Below, piece by piece: positions 55,113 to 63,617 of a stretch of DNA of 64,000 nt. Positions within the stretch are counted from its first letter, which is position 1, and the number at the start of each line of letters is the position of its first letter. Below the pieces are notes generated by a model. The model made no database searches. It saw only the letters and a list, made by a program, of their open reading frames with translations, and was not told the origin of the DNA. The translations under genes and the position numbers were made by a program. Source of the DNA: Brevibacterium sp. UMB1308A. GTDB taxonomy: Bacteria; Actinomycetota; Actinomycetes; Actinomycetales; Brevibacteriaceae. Location of the stretch: NCBI RefSeq assembly GCF_030230605.1, contig NZ_JASPDO010000001.1:124001-188000 (forward strand). The letters are read 5' to 3'.

Positions 55113-55119
55113 CACAAAG

Positions 55120-55192
<73 letters not shown>

Positions 55193-55278
55193 ACGCGTTT
55201 TAAACGCTCCTATAGTGTACGGGTTTTGCCTCTCCTTGCCAAAAATCGCCAAAACTCTTGCCAAACCCCCACCAAAAC

Positions 55279-55317
55279 GTTCACCCGGTGGCACTGAACC
55301 AGCACCACCGGGCGAAC
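55279..55317 (-). terminator. Terminator for the DUF2871 gene
   Basis: GTTCACCCGGTGG and CCACCGGGCGAAC pair at 12 of 13 positions. On the minus strand the hairpin is followed by GTTTTGGTGGGGG. Confidence 0.65.
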
Positions 55318-55349
55318 AACAGCGTGATTCACCATCACACAAAACCTGC

Positions 55350-55772
55350 CTACTTACGGGCCGTAACTTCCTTCACGCGACCACCCAGAGACATCATCAA
55401 GCTCACCAGACCGAACGTCAGCAAGATGTGGCCCAGCCCCGCGATTCCAGCCGTCATGCCGTTACTGCTTGAACCGCCCACAGCCATGATGCCGTGCACC
55501 ACCATCATGGTGATCGTCACTGCCATGCCCGCGTTGTACGTCCAGAAGAAAGCAGAAAACGACGTCGTAGATGAAAGATCAAACGCCTTGTCCAACAGCA
55601 GAACAATCAGCATCGCAAAGAAACCCAACATCAACAGGTGGGTGTGCAAAGTGCTCAACTGGGTGTACTGTCCCTGCTCAAACCCAACAATCTTGGTGTA
55701 TTCGCGATAAAACACCCCGGAAGCCAGTCCAAGAATTAAGTACGTCAGAGCCGCGTAATACAACTTCCTCAT
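55350..55772 (-). CDS. DUF2871 membrane protein
   Basis: A 140-residue protein with four membrane spans and conserved His (STLHTHLLMLGF near 38, VVHGIMAVGG near 93), the pattern of the DUF2871 family. The function is not known; the histidines could bind metal or heme. The start is the ATG at 55770-55772 because GGGGGAG lies just before it; a GTG four codons earlier would put that Shine-Dalgarno inside the gene. Confidence 0.75.
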   Translation of the reverse strand: MRKLYYAALTYLILGLASGVFYREYTKIVGFEQGQYTQLSTLHTHLLMLGFFAMLIVLLLDKAFDLSSTTSFSAFFWTYNAGMAVTITMMVVHGIMAVGGSSSNGMTAGIAGLGHILLTFGLVSLMMSLGGRVKEVTARK

Positions 55773-55879
55773 TTTCTCCCCCACTCACTAGAGATAATTT
55801 CCGTTATCTCTATTCAGCCAGAAACCGGCCCCATAAACAGCGCCCAATCGGTTGAACCGGGCATCAACCTTTCGATTGA

Positions 55880-57022
55880 TTACGTGGTCGTGTGCGGAAA
55901 CTGCTCAAAAAGTACACGCGCCTTGTTCTTACGCGCCTCAGACATGACTCCAAAAGGTTCAAGCACCAACGACCGTTTGCTCTTCTGCCCCTTGCGACGC
56001 CAATAACCAACCACCTGGCTTCCAGCCACAACTGCTGACCGGAAAACACCGTTATTTCCAGGCACCAATGTTGCGTGGTGTTCAGTCGGAACGATGTACG
56101 TGCGATCGGGATACCCCAAGATCATTTCGTCAAACGGTGGCAACAGCTGTGGACGGTCTGCCACGCGCCCCACCTGGGCAACCACCTCGGGAAGGCCCGG
56201 AGCACACACAAGCGCCTCCCCCAATTCGTCAGTCCCCCACTCCTCAACGAACGACTCAATATCCCGCGCAGCCGCACGGATCAGCGTCAACGGGAGCTTG
56301 GTCCACCACTGAAAATCGCGCAATGTCACCGGCCCACGCGACAACACATACCGACGCAGAAGCTCGGCCGTCGCAGCCTGCCGGTCGTCATTAAACGCAA
56401 CCGCCAATTGACTGCTCTGCGGCAACCACTCACGCGACAAAACCACGCGATTCTCCACCGGACTGTCCTCGGTCAACGGCCCGTACGTGACAACCATCGT
56501 TGACAAAAAATGTTTGAGCAAGTGATACGAACAGCCGCCCTCCGTAGGCACGCCCGCAGCCGCCCACGCCTCAAAAACTTGTGCGCGCGTCGCACCCTCA
56601 CGCCCCACGCACAAACGTTCTAGAACGTCTCGCGCCACAAAAAAGTGCTCGTCGTCAATCCCTAGGCGCGGACTGTTCTTCCGTGCCTGCTTCACAGCTG
56701 GTCCCGCGCACAGCTCGGTCATCCACCACAAATCCTCAGCGGAGGTCACGAAGACTGTCCCCCGCATGGGGTAGCCGCGCACCAACTGGCCGCGAGCAAA
56801 CGCTTCGCGCGTCCGCTCAAGCGCAACGCTCGCCCCAGCGCCAGGCTCGGCATGCATCACGCGCAACGCAACTGAGGACAAAGCCCCCGGCAAATCCTGC
56901 CCCTGGAGGGCACCGAGCTCAGCCGCTACCGCCTCGGGACTTGCAAACGCCGAACGCCCGCCCGGCACAGGGCACATGCCCTGCGCCACCAGGCGGGCGC
57001 GCACCAACGGCTTATCAACCAC
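55880..57022 (-). CDS. AlkZ-like winged-helix DNA-binding protein (HTH_42)
   Basis: A 380-residue protein of the HTH_42 group that includes AlkZ/YcaQ DNA glycosylases, which unhook interstrand crosslinks. It shows LQGQDLPGALSSVALR near 40 (the Q-x-Q catalytic motif of AlkZ) and LLPPFDEMILGYPDR near 290, plus three winged-helix-like segments. Whether it is a true glycosylase or a regulator is not clear from sequence. The GTG-like start reads MVDKPLVRARLV. It is followed on the same strand by DUF2871. Confidence 0.78.
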   Translation of the reverse strand: MVDKPLVRARLVAQGMCPVPGGRSAFASPEAVAAELGALQGQDLPGALSSVALRVMHAEPGAGASVALERTREAFARGQLVRGYPMRGTVFVTSAEDLWWMTELCAGPAVKQARKNSPRLGIDDEHFFVARDVLERLCVGREGATRAQVFEAWAAAGVPTEGGCSYHLLKHFLSTMVVTYGPLTEDSPVENRVVLSREWLPQSSQLAVAFNDDRQAATAELLRRYVLSRGPVTLRDFQWWTKLPLTLIRAAARDIESFVEEWGTDELGEALVCAPGLPEVVAQVGRVADRPQLLPPFDEMILGYPDRTYIVPTEHHATLVPGNNGVFRSAVVAGSQVVGYWRRKGQKSKRSLVLEPFGVMSEARKNKARVLFEQFPHTTT

Positions 57023-57027
57023 GGTGA

Positions 57028-57981
57028 CTACAACCGAGCGTCCGGGCGGTACGTGCGCGGAGTGTCAGCGTGCACCTGCGGTTCGTCATCAGACGAAGAC
57101 GAAGAAGCAGACCGTTCCACAACTTCACCTTCAATAACATAGTCGCTACCGCCACGACGTTTCTTCTTGGTGGCCTTCAACAGTTGCTTCAAGCCACCCA
57201 TGATGTCAGTGTCACGTTTTTGAGTGCTCACTTTTGGCTCCAATTCAGGTTCAAAAACAGCTGGCGCAGGCCCAAACGCATGCTGGGCGTTTTCAATCAC
57301 GATCTTCGCCATCTTCCGGTTAACCGCAGCCCCCACCACGGCACCAATTCCAAACGGCAGAATCCGCCCAATCAGCGATCCAGCAGACCTCCGTGCATAC
57401 CGCTTAAACATCGCCTTACGCATCTGCTTAGTAAGCATGTCCACCATCTGCGTAGGAATCTGCTTGGTGATCATGGCACCCCAAGCCGCGTCACGGCGAG
57501 GCACGTCTTCACCCTGCGCTTGAGCTGCGACCTTCTTGACCATGTCCTTGCCGTCGTTCCCCAGCATGAGGCCCATAATCAGCGCATTCGCGCGAGCTGG
57601 ATCCTCCACCGGCAGGTTGTGGATCTCCGCAATCGACTGGGCATACAGCGCGGAGCCTTCCAAAAACGCGCCCGTTTCAATAGCCGCGACACCTAGTGCC
57701 GCCCCTGTTCCCAGCCCCGGGATCACAGCAGTTGCACCTGTTGCGGCACCCCCACCTGTCACCAGGTTCTTGTAGTGGTCAGCCAAAATGTCGGCCATCT
57801 GAGCGGGGGTTGCGTGTGGGTGACGGCGACGGACGCTTCGGACGTAGGCCAAAACAATTGGGCGCTGAACGCTTAACAACTTGCTGATGGCTTTGGCGGC
57901 CATGGGGTTGACCGTTCCATCCTTTTGAACGAGTTTGTCGGCGAGCTTGCCTGCACCGTGAGTGACGCGCGAGTTTGCCAT
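57028..57981 (-). CDS. EcsC-like conserved protein (unknown function)
   Basis: A 317-residue protein with glycine-rich hydrophobic segments (VIPGLGTGAALGVAAIETGAFLEG near 90 and IGRILPFGIGAVVGAAVNRKMAK near 210) that may insert in or bind membranes. A basic region and an acidic Ser-rich tail follow. It recalls EcsC-family proteins, but I would not insist. The start is the ATG at 57979-57981 (MANSRV) with a GGAAGGAA Shine-Dalgarno. It is six bases from the AlkZ-like gene, probably an operon. Confidence 0.6.
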   Translation of the reverse strand: MANSRVTHGAGKLADKLVQKDGTVNPMAAKAISKLLSVQRPIVLAYVRSVRRRHPHATPAQMADILADHYKNLVTGGGAATGATAVIPGLGTGAALGVAAIETGAFLEGSALYAQSIAEIHNLPVEDPARANALIMGLMLGNDGKDMVKKVAAQAQGEDVPRRDAAWGAMITKQIPTQMVDMLTKQMRKAMFKRYARRSAGSLIGRILPFGIGAVVGAAVNRKMAKIVIENAQHAFGPAPAVFEPELEPKVSTQKRDTDIMGGLKQLLKATKKKRRGGSDYVIEGEVVERSASSSSSDDEPQVHADTPRTYRPDARL

Positions 57982-58137
57982 TCCATTCCTTCCCGCGAAT
58001 GCGTGTTCGTTAAGAAGCTTACGGATCGTTGGTGAATGTGTCCTGAACATCCAGGTCACCAATTGAGGCAACCATGACAAAACACGCGCACTTTCACTTT
58101 TATTCCGCACCCGCCCAAAGCCACACCAGCCACGTCC

Positions 58138-58143
58138 TACACT
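58138..58143 (+). promoter_or_regulatory. -10 hexamer TACACT before the gene at 58150
   Basis: TACACT, six bases, then GTG at 58150, with no Shine-Dalgarno. The hexamer is the same as at serC and the XPB operon. Confidence 0.45.
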
Positions 58144-58149
58144 GGGCAC

Positions 58150-58722
58150 GTGGGAGATTTTCACAAGCCAGTCATGCGCCCGGACCTTGACGGATACTCT
58201 GAGGCCCCGGGCCCTGCCCAGAAGGCCGAAGCCGCGCACGACCTCGCCCATCTACTCATCCACGACCCGTCCGTGCCCCGCGATCAAGCCGCCACTGAAC
58301 GCTTCATCGCGTTAGAGCAGGAGTTCGGGTTGGAAACGCTCGCCGAGCTGTGGAGTAGCGCCCCCGCGGTGTCACTGCCGGGCGCGTTGTATCGCCTGTA
58401 CGCGTTGCACAGTTGGATTACGCGCCGGCCAGATGAAGCGTCAGGCTGGTTTTCAGCTGGCCGGTCAACGTCCCCCTCCGAGGTCGTCGCCGGTGTCGCT
58501 GACCCGCCGGGTCCGCGTGAGGTTGAGTCCATGGCCCGGGAGATCCTCTCTGGTGCATTCCGCGGTGATTTTGCCCACGCGTGTGACCGGGCTGCCGCGT
58601 TTGTTTTTGTCGCTGCCCGAGGTCGTGCCACCGAGGACAGCCCCGGACTTGCCGAGTTCCACCGGATGGGTGAGGACCTGCGTGCAGCCGGGCGCCTGTA
58701 CCGTGAGGGAAACCTGACGTAA
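58150..58722 (+). CDS. Conserved hypothetical protein
   Basis: A 190-residue soluble helical protein. I recognise no catalytic motif; conserved-looking parts are LPGALYRLYALHSWI near 75 and GDFAHACDRAAAFVFVAARG near 138. Proteins of this kind occur beside phosphate-transport genes in Actinobacteria, but no function is established. The GTG at 58150 lies six bases after a TACACT box, so the mRNA is probably leaderless. The folded leader of the DUF47 gene begins about 60 bases downstream. Confidence 0.6.
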   Translation: MGDFHKPVMRPDLDGYSEAPGPAQKAEAAHDLAHLLIHDPSVPRDQAATERFIALEQEFGLETLAELWSSAPAVSLPGALYRLYALHSWITRRPDEASGWFSAGRSTSPSEVVAGVADPPGPREVESMAREILSGAFRGDFAHACDRAAAFVFVAARGRATEDSPGLAEFHRMGEDLRAAGRLYREGNLT

Positions 58723-58774
58723 CGGGTACTGCCTGCCCAACCCCACCAAAACCACACCCGCACCCCACGTTCGT

Positions 58775-58780
58775 TACAAT
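58775..58780 (+). promoter_or_regulatory. -10 hexamer TACAAT of the DUF47-PiT operon
   Basis: TACAAT is followed by GGTCGC, placing the expected transcription start at about 58787, which is the first base of the long leader helix. Confidence 0.5.
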
Positions 58781-58785
58781 GGTCG

Positions 58786-58872
58786 CGGATGCCGATCCGC
58801 TGAAGCCCCGGGCTCCAACATTTGCCGCTACGAGCGGCCTTCCGCCGAGAGGCGCTCTCGGATCGGCATCCG
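58786..58872 (+). ncRNA. Candidate structured leader RNA (multi-hairpin, aptamer-like) of the DUF47-PiT operon
   Basis: CGGATGCCGATCCG (58786-58799) and CGGATCGGCATCCG (58859-58872) form a perfect 14-bp closing helix. Inside are three hairpins: AGCC/GGCT with a three-base loop (58804-58814), GCCGCT/AGCGGC with loop ACG (58824-58838), and CGCC/GGCG closed by the GNRA tetraloop GAGA (58843-58854). An alternative stem GAGAG/CTCTC (58847-58859) competes with the third. The gene's Shine-Dalgarno lies 20 bases after the fold. I cannot match it to a riboswitch class that I know. Confidence 0.6.
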
Positions 58873-58899
58873 TCATATCGGTTTGAACCAGAGGTCGCT

Positions 58900-59520
58900 A
58901 TGAGTCTTCGTCGTTTATCAAATGATGATGCTATTTACGAACTGCTACACAAGATAGCGGTCACGGTACGCGACGGAAATCTGGTGCTGGCTGAGCTTTC
59001 GGGCATCCCTGTGGGTAAGCGTCGCGAGGCCTTAAGCCGGATTCATGAAATCACTCAGGCTGCTGACGATCACGCCGGAGCCATTAAACGTCAGCTCCGC
59101 GAAAACTACCTGACGCGCTTTGACCGGCGCCTCATTTATCGCCTGTCTGAGGCGATGCGTGACGTTGTTCACCGGCAGGACGCGGTTGGTTTCGCTATGA
59201 CGTCTTCGGCTTTCGACGAACTGCCCGTGGGCGTGCTTGAAATGCTGGCCCTGCTGTCCAACCAGGCTGACAACACATTGCGCATGACCCAACGCCTGCG
59301 TGCCAAACCCGATCAGTGGGAGTACGTCGACACCATCGAAACACTGCACCTGCGCGCGGTCACTCTGCAACAGCAGGTGACGGACGTTGTACCGGGTGCG
59401 CGCATGGGCCTGACATTCTTGGCCGCCGCCACTTCGCTAGGCGCGGCGTTTATTCGCGCCTCCGACGGCTATCAGTCCGTCGCTGCGGTGGTCGCAGAAA
59501 TCGCATTGGACGAATCTTGA
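58900..59520 (+). CDS. DUF47 (PhoU-like) protein
   Basis: A 206-residue all-helical PhoU-like protein of the DUF47/YkaA family, which accompanies PiT phosphate carriers and is thought to control or assist them. It has ITQAADDHAGAIKRQLRENYLTRFDRRLIYRLSEAMRDV near 52-90, the core that binds metal in PhoU proteins. The start is the ATG at 58900, preceded by GAGG after the folded leader; the ORF could extend to 58822 but that lies inside the RNA fold. PiT follows 52 bases downstream. Confidence 0.85.
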   Translation: MSLRRLSNDDAIYELLHKIAVTVRDGNLVLAELSGIPVGKRREALSRIHEITQAADDHAGAIKRQLRENYLTRFDRRLIYRLSEAMRDVVHRQDAVGFAMTSSAFDELPVGVLEMLALLSNQADNTLRMTQRLRAKPDQWEYVDTIETLHLRAVTLQQQVTDVVPGARMGLTFLAAATSLGAAFIRASDGYQSVAAVVAEIALDES

Positions 59521-59572
59521 CGGCTCCCATGAGCACACCCAGCCTGTCAAACCCGTCCGCAAGTGAGGTCCC

Positions 59573-60571
59573 GTGGAACTAGCAACTCTGTGTGTTCTGC
59601 TCTTGGGCCTCGCGTTCGCGTTTTTTAACGGTTTTCACGACGCCGGTATCACGGTGGGCAATATCGTGGCCACGCACGGTTTGAGCCCACGGGTTGCCCT
59701 CGCCCTGGCCACGGGTTTTAACTTTGTAGGAGCTCTCTTAGGGCAGGGAATCGCCACGGTTGTTGCCACCGAGGTCGCGAGTTTCCCTCATTCCAGCAAC
59801 CAACTTTTAGCGGTGTTAGGTGGCGGAATTGCCGGCGCACTGTTAGTGAACGTGGTGACGTATTTCATGGCCGTTCCGATCGCGTCCACGCACGTCCTGA
59901 TGGGTGGTTTGGTTGGCGCGTGGCTGGTGGTCGGGTGGGAAGACCGGCCTTCCATCATGTTCGATGAAACCATCATTTCGATCTTCATCATGCCGTTTTT
60001 GGCGCTTTTCGTTTCGATCGTGCTCACGCGCGTGGTCTTTCGCGTGGTGGCGAGTTATCCGCCCAAGCCTCTGTTTAAGCGTTGCCGTCAGGTCAACAGT
60101 GTCATGGTGGCTGGCTTGTCGTTGGCTCACGGGTCGCAGGATGCTCAGAAGATTGGCGCTGTTATGGGGCTTGTGTGGGTGTCGGGTGTGCATCCCGGCG
60201 CCGAGGTCGTTATGGATGGCCGTCCGTGGATCCTTATCGTGTTAACGGCTGTGGCTTTGGCCGCGGGCACGTGGTTCTCTGGTTGGAGGGTAGCTCGCAC
60301 GGTCTCGGTTTCAATGGTGCGGCTGGACCCGGTCACCTCGGTCATTTCGAACACCACTTCAACAGTTTTTCTAAGTTTGGCGGCGTTTGTTTTTCGCTTG
60401 CCAGCGTCGATGAGTTTTGTGGTTGTCGCTTCTAACTTAGGGACTGCCCGGAGACGCCAGGATATTCGTCTCCGCCCGTTGATGAAGGTTTTAGCGGCCT
60501 GGATTTTAGGGATTCCCGCGGCGTCCTGTGTTGCAGCGTTGTTCACGCTGCCGCTTCTCATGCTGACGTAG
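59573..60571 (+). CDS. PiT-family inorganic phosphate transporter
   Basis: A 332-residue low-affinity phosphate:H+ (metal-phosphate) symporter with about ten membrane spans. Both signature repeats are present: FFNGFHDAGITVGNIVATHGLSP near 17-39 and the second-half SLAHGSQDAQKIG near 183. The GTG has AGTGAGG before it. It forms an operon with DUF47 and the candidate folded leader; the neighbour downstream is convergent and begins two bases after its stop, so no terminator separates them. Confidence 0.92.
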   Translation: MELATLCVLLLGLAFAFFNGFHDAGITVGNIVATHGLSPRVALALATGFNFVGALLGQGIATVVATEVASFPHSSNQLLAVLGGGIAGALLVNVVTYFMAVPIASTHVLMGGLVGAWLVVGWEDRPSIMFDETIISIFIMPFLALFVSIVLTRVVFRVVASYPPKPLFKRCRQVNSVMVAGLSLAHGSQDAQKIGAVMGLVWVSGVHPGAEVVMDGRPWILIVLTAVALAAGTWFSGWRVARTVSVSMVRLDPVTSVISNTTSTVFLSLAAFVFRLPASMSFVVVASNLGTARRRQDIRLRPLMKVLAAWILGIPAASCVAALFTLPLLMLT

Positions 60572-60572
60572 T

Positions 60573-61202
60573 TCAATAACCCATGTAGCGCCCTGGCCGG
60601 TGGTTAAACGCCAGGACCAGGTTGAGGATGACGGCACCTCCGGCTGAAAGTAAAACGATGTACCAGGGTGTGACAAAAAGCGACGCCAAAACGATGAGAA
60701 CGTCAAAGGACATTTGGAAGTAGCCGGCGCTGATGCCTGCACGTTCTTGCACGATGAGCGCCAAGATGTTGACACCACCCAAGCTGGCTTTGTGCCTAAA
60801 CAGGATCAACAGCCCCACTCCTGCCAGAAGGTTTCCGCAGATGACACCGTAAACGGGGTGGACGTGCACGTTCATCATCAACAGGTGGAAGTCGGTAAGG
60901 ACGCCCACGGCCACGACGCACAGGATGGTGCGGATTGTGAAGCTCCACCCCTTTTTCCAAATGGCCAAGATAAAGAAAGGAACGTTGACCAGCGGAAAAA
61001 GCCAGGCGACAGGAAGCGGAACAAGGTAGCTGACAAGGAGGGACAACCCTGCTGTCCCGCCTGTCACGGCACCCGCGGTTTTCAAGAAGAAAAGACCCAA
61101 GGATGCAACGAAGCACCCCGTGATGAGCCCCATGAGGTCTTCTGCCCACGAGTGTTTGAGATTGAGTTTTTCGGCTTCTTTTTGTACCGCTGATTCTGCC
61201 AC
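60573..61202 (-). CDS. YitT-family membrane protein
   Basis: A 209-residue five-span membrane protein of the YitT group: LITGCFVASLGLFFLKTAGAVTGGTAGLSLLVSYL near 25 and NLLAGVGLLILFRHKASLGGVNILALIVQERAGIS near 130. The C-terminal DUF2179 domain found in many YitT proteins is absent, so this is the short form. Function is not established. The start is the GTG at 61200-61202 with GGAGGTAAC before it. Confidence 0.8.
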   Translation of the reverse strand: MAESAVQKEAEKLNLKHSWAEDLMGLITGCFVASLGLFFLKTAGAVTGGTAGLSLLVSYLVPLPVAWLFPLVNVPFFILAIWKKGWSFTIRTILCVVAVGVLTDFHLLMMNVHVHPVYGVICGNLLAGVGLLILFRHKASLGGVNILALIVQERAGISAGYFQMSFDVLIVLASLFVTPWYIVLLSAGGAVILNLVLAFNHRPGRYMGY

Positions 61203-61299
61203 CGTTACCTCCGCGAACGATCTTCTCACACAGTGAGCGCACAGCTAAAAGAAAACGAGAAAGCTTCGCTAACCGCAAGGGAACTGGGCGTTCAACGTA

Positions 61300-61305
61300 T
61301 AAAGT
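61300..61305 (+). promoter_or_regulatory. -10 hexamer TAAAGT before lutA
   Basis: TAAAGT, six bases (GGACTC), then the lutA ATG at 61312, with no Shine-Dalgarno; a leaderless-type start. Confidence 0.4.
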
Positions 61306-61311
61306 GGACTC

Positions 61312-62115
61312 ATGCGTATTGCACTGTTTGCCACGTGTATTGTCGACGCGATGTACCCCGAAGTCGCGCGCGACACCGTCGAAATTTTGGAGCGTTTGGG
61401 CCACACTGTGACGTTCCCTCAGGGGCAGGCGTGTTGTGGTCAAATGCATATCAACTCGGGAAAATTTGACCAGGCCGCCCCCGTTGTACGCAATCACGTC
61501 AACGCTTTTGAGGACGCGAATTTTGACTACGCAGTAGCTCCATCAGGTTCATGCGTTGCGTCTTTGTCTCACCAGCACGGCATGATCGCACAGCACATTG
61601 GGGACCACGATCTTGAGGAGCGCGCCGCTCAGGTTGCCTCCCGCACGTTTGAGCTGGCCCAGTTTTTGACCGATATCGCCAAGATCGACAACGCAGCCGA
61701 ACAGCTGGGAAGCTATTTCCCCCACACTGTCGCGTACCACCCGTCGTGTCACGGAATGCGACTTTTGCGACTGGGCGACCGTCAGAAGAAGCTCTTGGAA
61801 ACGGTTGAGGGCACCACCGTCATTTCGCCAACTCATGAAGATACGTGCTGTGGTTTTGGTGGAACTTTTTCAGTGAAGAATCCTCAAGTCAGTTCTGCGA
61901 TGCTCGGCGACAAGGTCGATGCGCTCATCAACACTGGCGCTGACGTGTGTACCGGCGGTGACGCCAGTTGCCTCATGCACATCGGCGGTGGCCTATCCCG
62001 TACGCGTGAACTGAAACCGCAGGATACGCACATTCCGCCTACTGTTCACTTGGCTCGTATTTTGGCATCCACAAAAGAACGGCCCCTCACTCTGACGGGA
62101 GGATCAGTCCGATGA
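61312..62115 (+). CDS. lutA: L-lactate utilisation Fe-S protein LutA
   Basis: A 267-residue CCG-domain protein of the LutABC L-lactate dehydrogenase complex, which oxidises L-lactate to pyruvate at the membrane. Two cysteine-rich units are present: GQACCGQMHINSG near 42 and DTCCGFGGTFSVK near 181, the usual Fe-S or quinone-linked pair. The stop overlaps lutB (ATGA). The gene has no Shine-Dalgarno; its -10 lies six bases before the ATG. Confidence 0.93.
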   Translation: MRIALFATCIVDAMYPEVARDTVEILERLGHTVTFPQGQACCGQMHINSGKFDQAAPVVRNHVNAFEDANFDYAVAPSGSCVASLSHQHGMIAQHIGDHDLEERAAQVASRTFELAQFLTDIAKIDNAAEQLGSYFPHTVAYHPSCHGMRLLRLGDRQKKLLETVEGTTVISPTHEDTCCGFGGTFSVKNPQVSSAMLGDKVDALINTGADVCTGGDASCLMHIGGGLSRTRELKPQDTHIPPTVHLARILASTKERPLTLTGGSVR

Positions 62116-63617
62116 CCACGTTTTTGGGAATTCCGCGCCGTCGAACCACCAACCCGCGACTAGCGCGAGCCGTCCCCGGCACGGGAAACATTGTGGAGGA
62201 AACTCCGTTCCCCACGCTGGCCGAACACGAAATGAATAACGTCCAGCTTCGGTCGAACCTGTCCAAGGCCACCACCACGATCCGCACCAAGCGGGCTCAG
62301 CGGGTCGCAGAAATGCCTCACTGGGAGGACCTGCGAACTACTGGTCATGACGTTAAAGCGTATGTCATGGAGCACCTGCCGGAACTGCTCATGCAGTTTG
62401 AGGAAGCGGTGAAACAGCGCGGCGGTCACGTCCACTGGGCAGCTGACGCAGGCGAAGCCAACGCCATTGTTGAAAAACTTGCCCGCGAACATGCCCCTGT
62501 GCTTCCGTCTGGCAGGCGTGAAGTCATCAAGGTGAAATCCATGGCCACGCAAGAAATCGGGCTGAACGAACACCTTGAGGCCCGTGGCATTGACGCGATT
62601 GAAACTGACCTCGCAGAACTGATTGTGCAGTTGGGCAATGACCGCCCCAGCCACATTCTGGTTCCAGCCATTCACCGCAACCGCAACGAGATCCGCGACA
62701 TTTTCATTCGCGGCATGGAGTCAGCAGACGAAAGCCTGACCAACGACCCCACTGATCTCACTCGCGCAGCACGCGTCCACCTGCGAAAGAAGTTCCTCAG
62801 CACCAAGGTCGCAGTTTCCGGGGCCAACTTTGGTATCGCGGAAACAGGAACACTGTCGATCATCGAATCCGAAGGCAACGGTCGCATGTGCGTGACCTTG
62901 CCCGAAACTCTCATTTCTGTCATGGGAATCGAGAAGATCCTGCCTCGCTTTTCTGACCTGGGAACCTTTATGCAGCTCCTCCCCCGGTCCTCTACCGGCG
63001 AGCGCATGAACCCGTACTCCTCATTGTGGACAGGTGTCACGGAAGGTGACGGGCCACAGAACTTCCACGTGGTGCTCCTAGACAATGGTCGCACCCGGGC
63101 GTTAGCCGATGAGCACGGCAAACAGGCACTGCACTGCATTCGCTGTTCAGCGTGCATGAACGTGTGCCCCGTGTATGAACGTACGGGTGGCCACGCGTAC
63201 GGATCGGTGTACCCCGGCCCCATTGGCGCGATCTTGTCCCCATTGCTCACTGGCGTAGAAGAAGGCGAAAACGGTTCCCTGCCTTATGCGTCCAGTCTGT
63301 GTGGCGCGTGCTACGACGCGTGCCCCGTCAAGATCAACATCCCTGAAATGCTTGTTCGTTTGCGCGCACAGGATTCTGAAAAGAACTCCTCACCGTCCCA
63401 GCTCAACGCGGCTCTGAAAGTCGCGTCCTGGGTCATGTCTGACGGCCGTCGCATGAGTGCGGCCGAATCAGCGCTTCCACTCGCTGCGCTTTTGGGCCGT
63501 GACGGCTTTAAGTCCCTCCCCGGAATCGCAGGAAAATGGACACACACCCGCACTATCCCCGCCCCTCCACGCGAATCGTTCCGTTCATGGTGGCGCAAAA
63601 ACCGAGGTGACGCATGA
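62112..63617 (+). CDS. lutB: L-lactate utilisation Fe-S protein LutB
   Basis: A 501-residue protein with an N-terminal LUD-type region (about 60-320: VSGANFGIAETGTLSIIESEGN near 235) and a ferredoxin-like C-terminal part: CIRCSACMNVCPVYE near 343 and CGACYDACPVKINIP near 397, giving two 4Fe-4S clusters. It is the electron-transfer core of the LutABC complex. Start and stop overlap lutA and lutC by four bases each (ATGA). Confidence 0.93.
   Translation: MTTFLGIPRRRTTNPRLARAVPGTGNIVEETPFPTLAEHEMNNVQLRSNLSKATTTIRTKRAQRVAEMPHWEDLRTTGHDVKAYVMEHLPELLMQFEEAVKQRGGHVHWAADAGEANAIVEKLAREHAPVLPSGRREVIKVKSMATQEIGLNEHLEARGIDAIETDLAELIVQLGNDRPSHILVPAIHRNRNEIRDIFIRGMESADESLTNDPTDLTRAARVHLRKKFLSTKVAVSGANFGIAETGTLSIIESEGNGRMCVTLPETLISVMGIEKILPRFSDLGTFMQLLPRSSTGERMNPYSSLWTGVTEGDGPQNFHVVLLDNGRTRALADEHGKQALHCIRCSACMNVCPVYERTGGHAYGSVYPGPIGAILSPLLTGVEEGENGSLPYASSLCGACYDACPVKINIPEMLVRLRAQDSEKNSSPSQLNAALKVASWVMSDGRRMSAAESALPLAALLGRDGFKSLPGIAGKWTHTRTIPAPPRESFRSWWRKNRGDA

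Larger units (their letters stand above)
53676..55113 (+). mobile_element. IS481-family insertion sequence with repeated ends
   Basis: The transposase gene is flanked by inverted iterons related to ATCAGTC-NN-GACATCGTTGACA: copies at 53676, 53721 and 53782 on the left, and reverse copies at 55066 and 55091 on the right. The exact ends are uncertain because of the multiple copies; I used the outermost on each side. Codon use is strongly C-ended, unlike the neighbours, which supports recent acquisition. The right end lies seven bases from tRNA-Lys. No target duplication could be fixed by eye. Confidence 0.75.
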
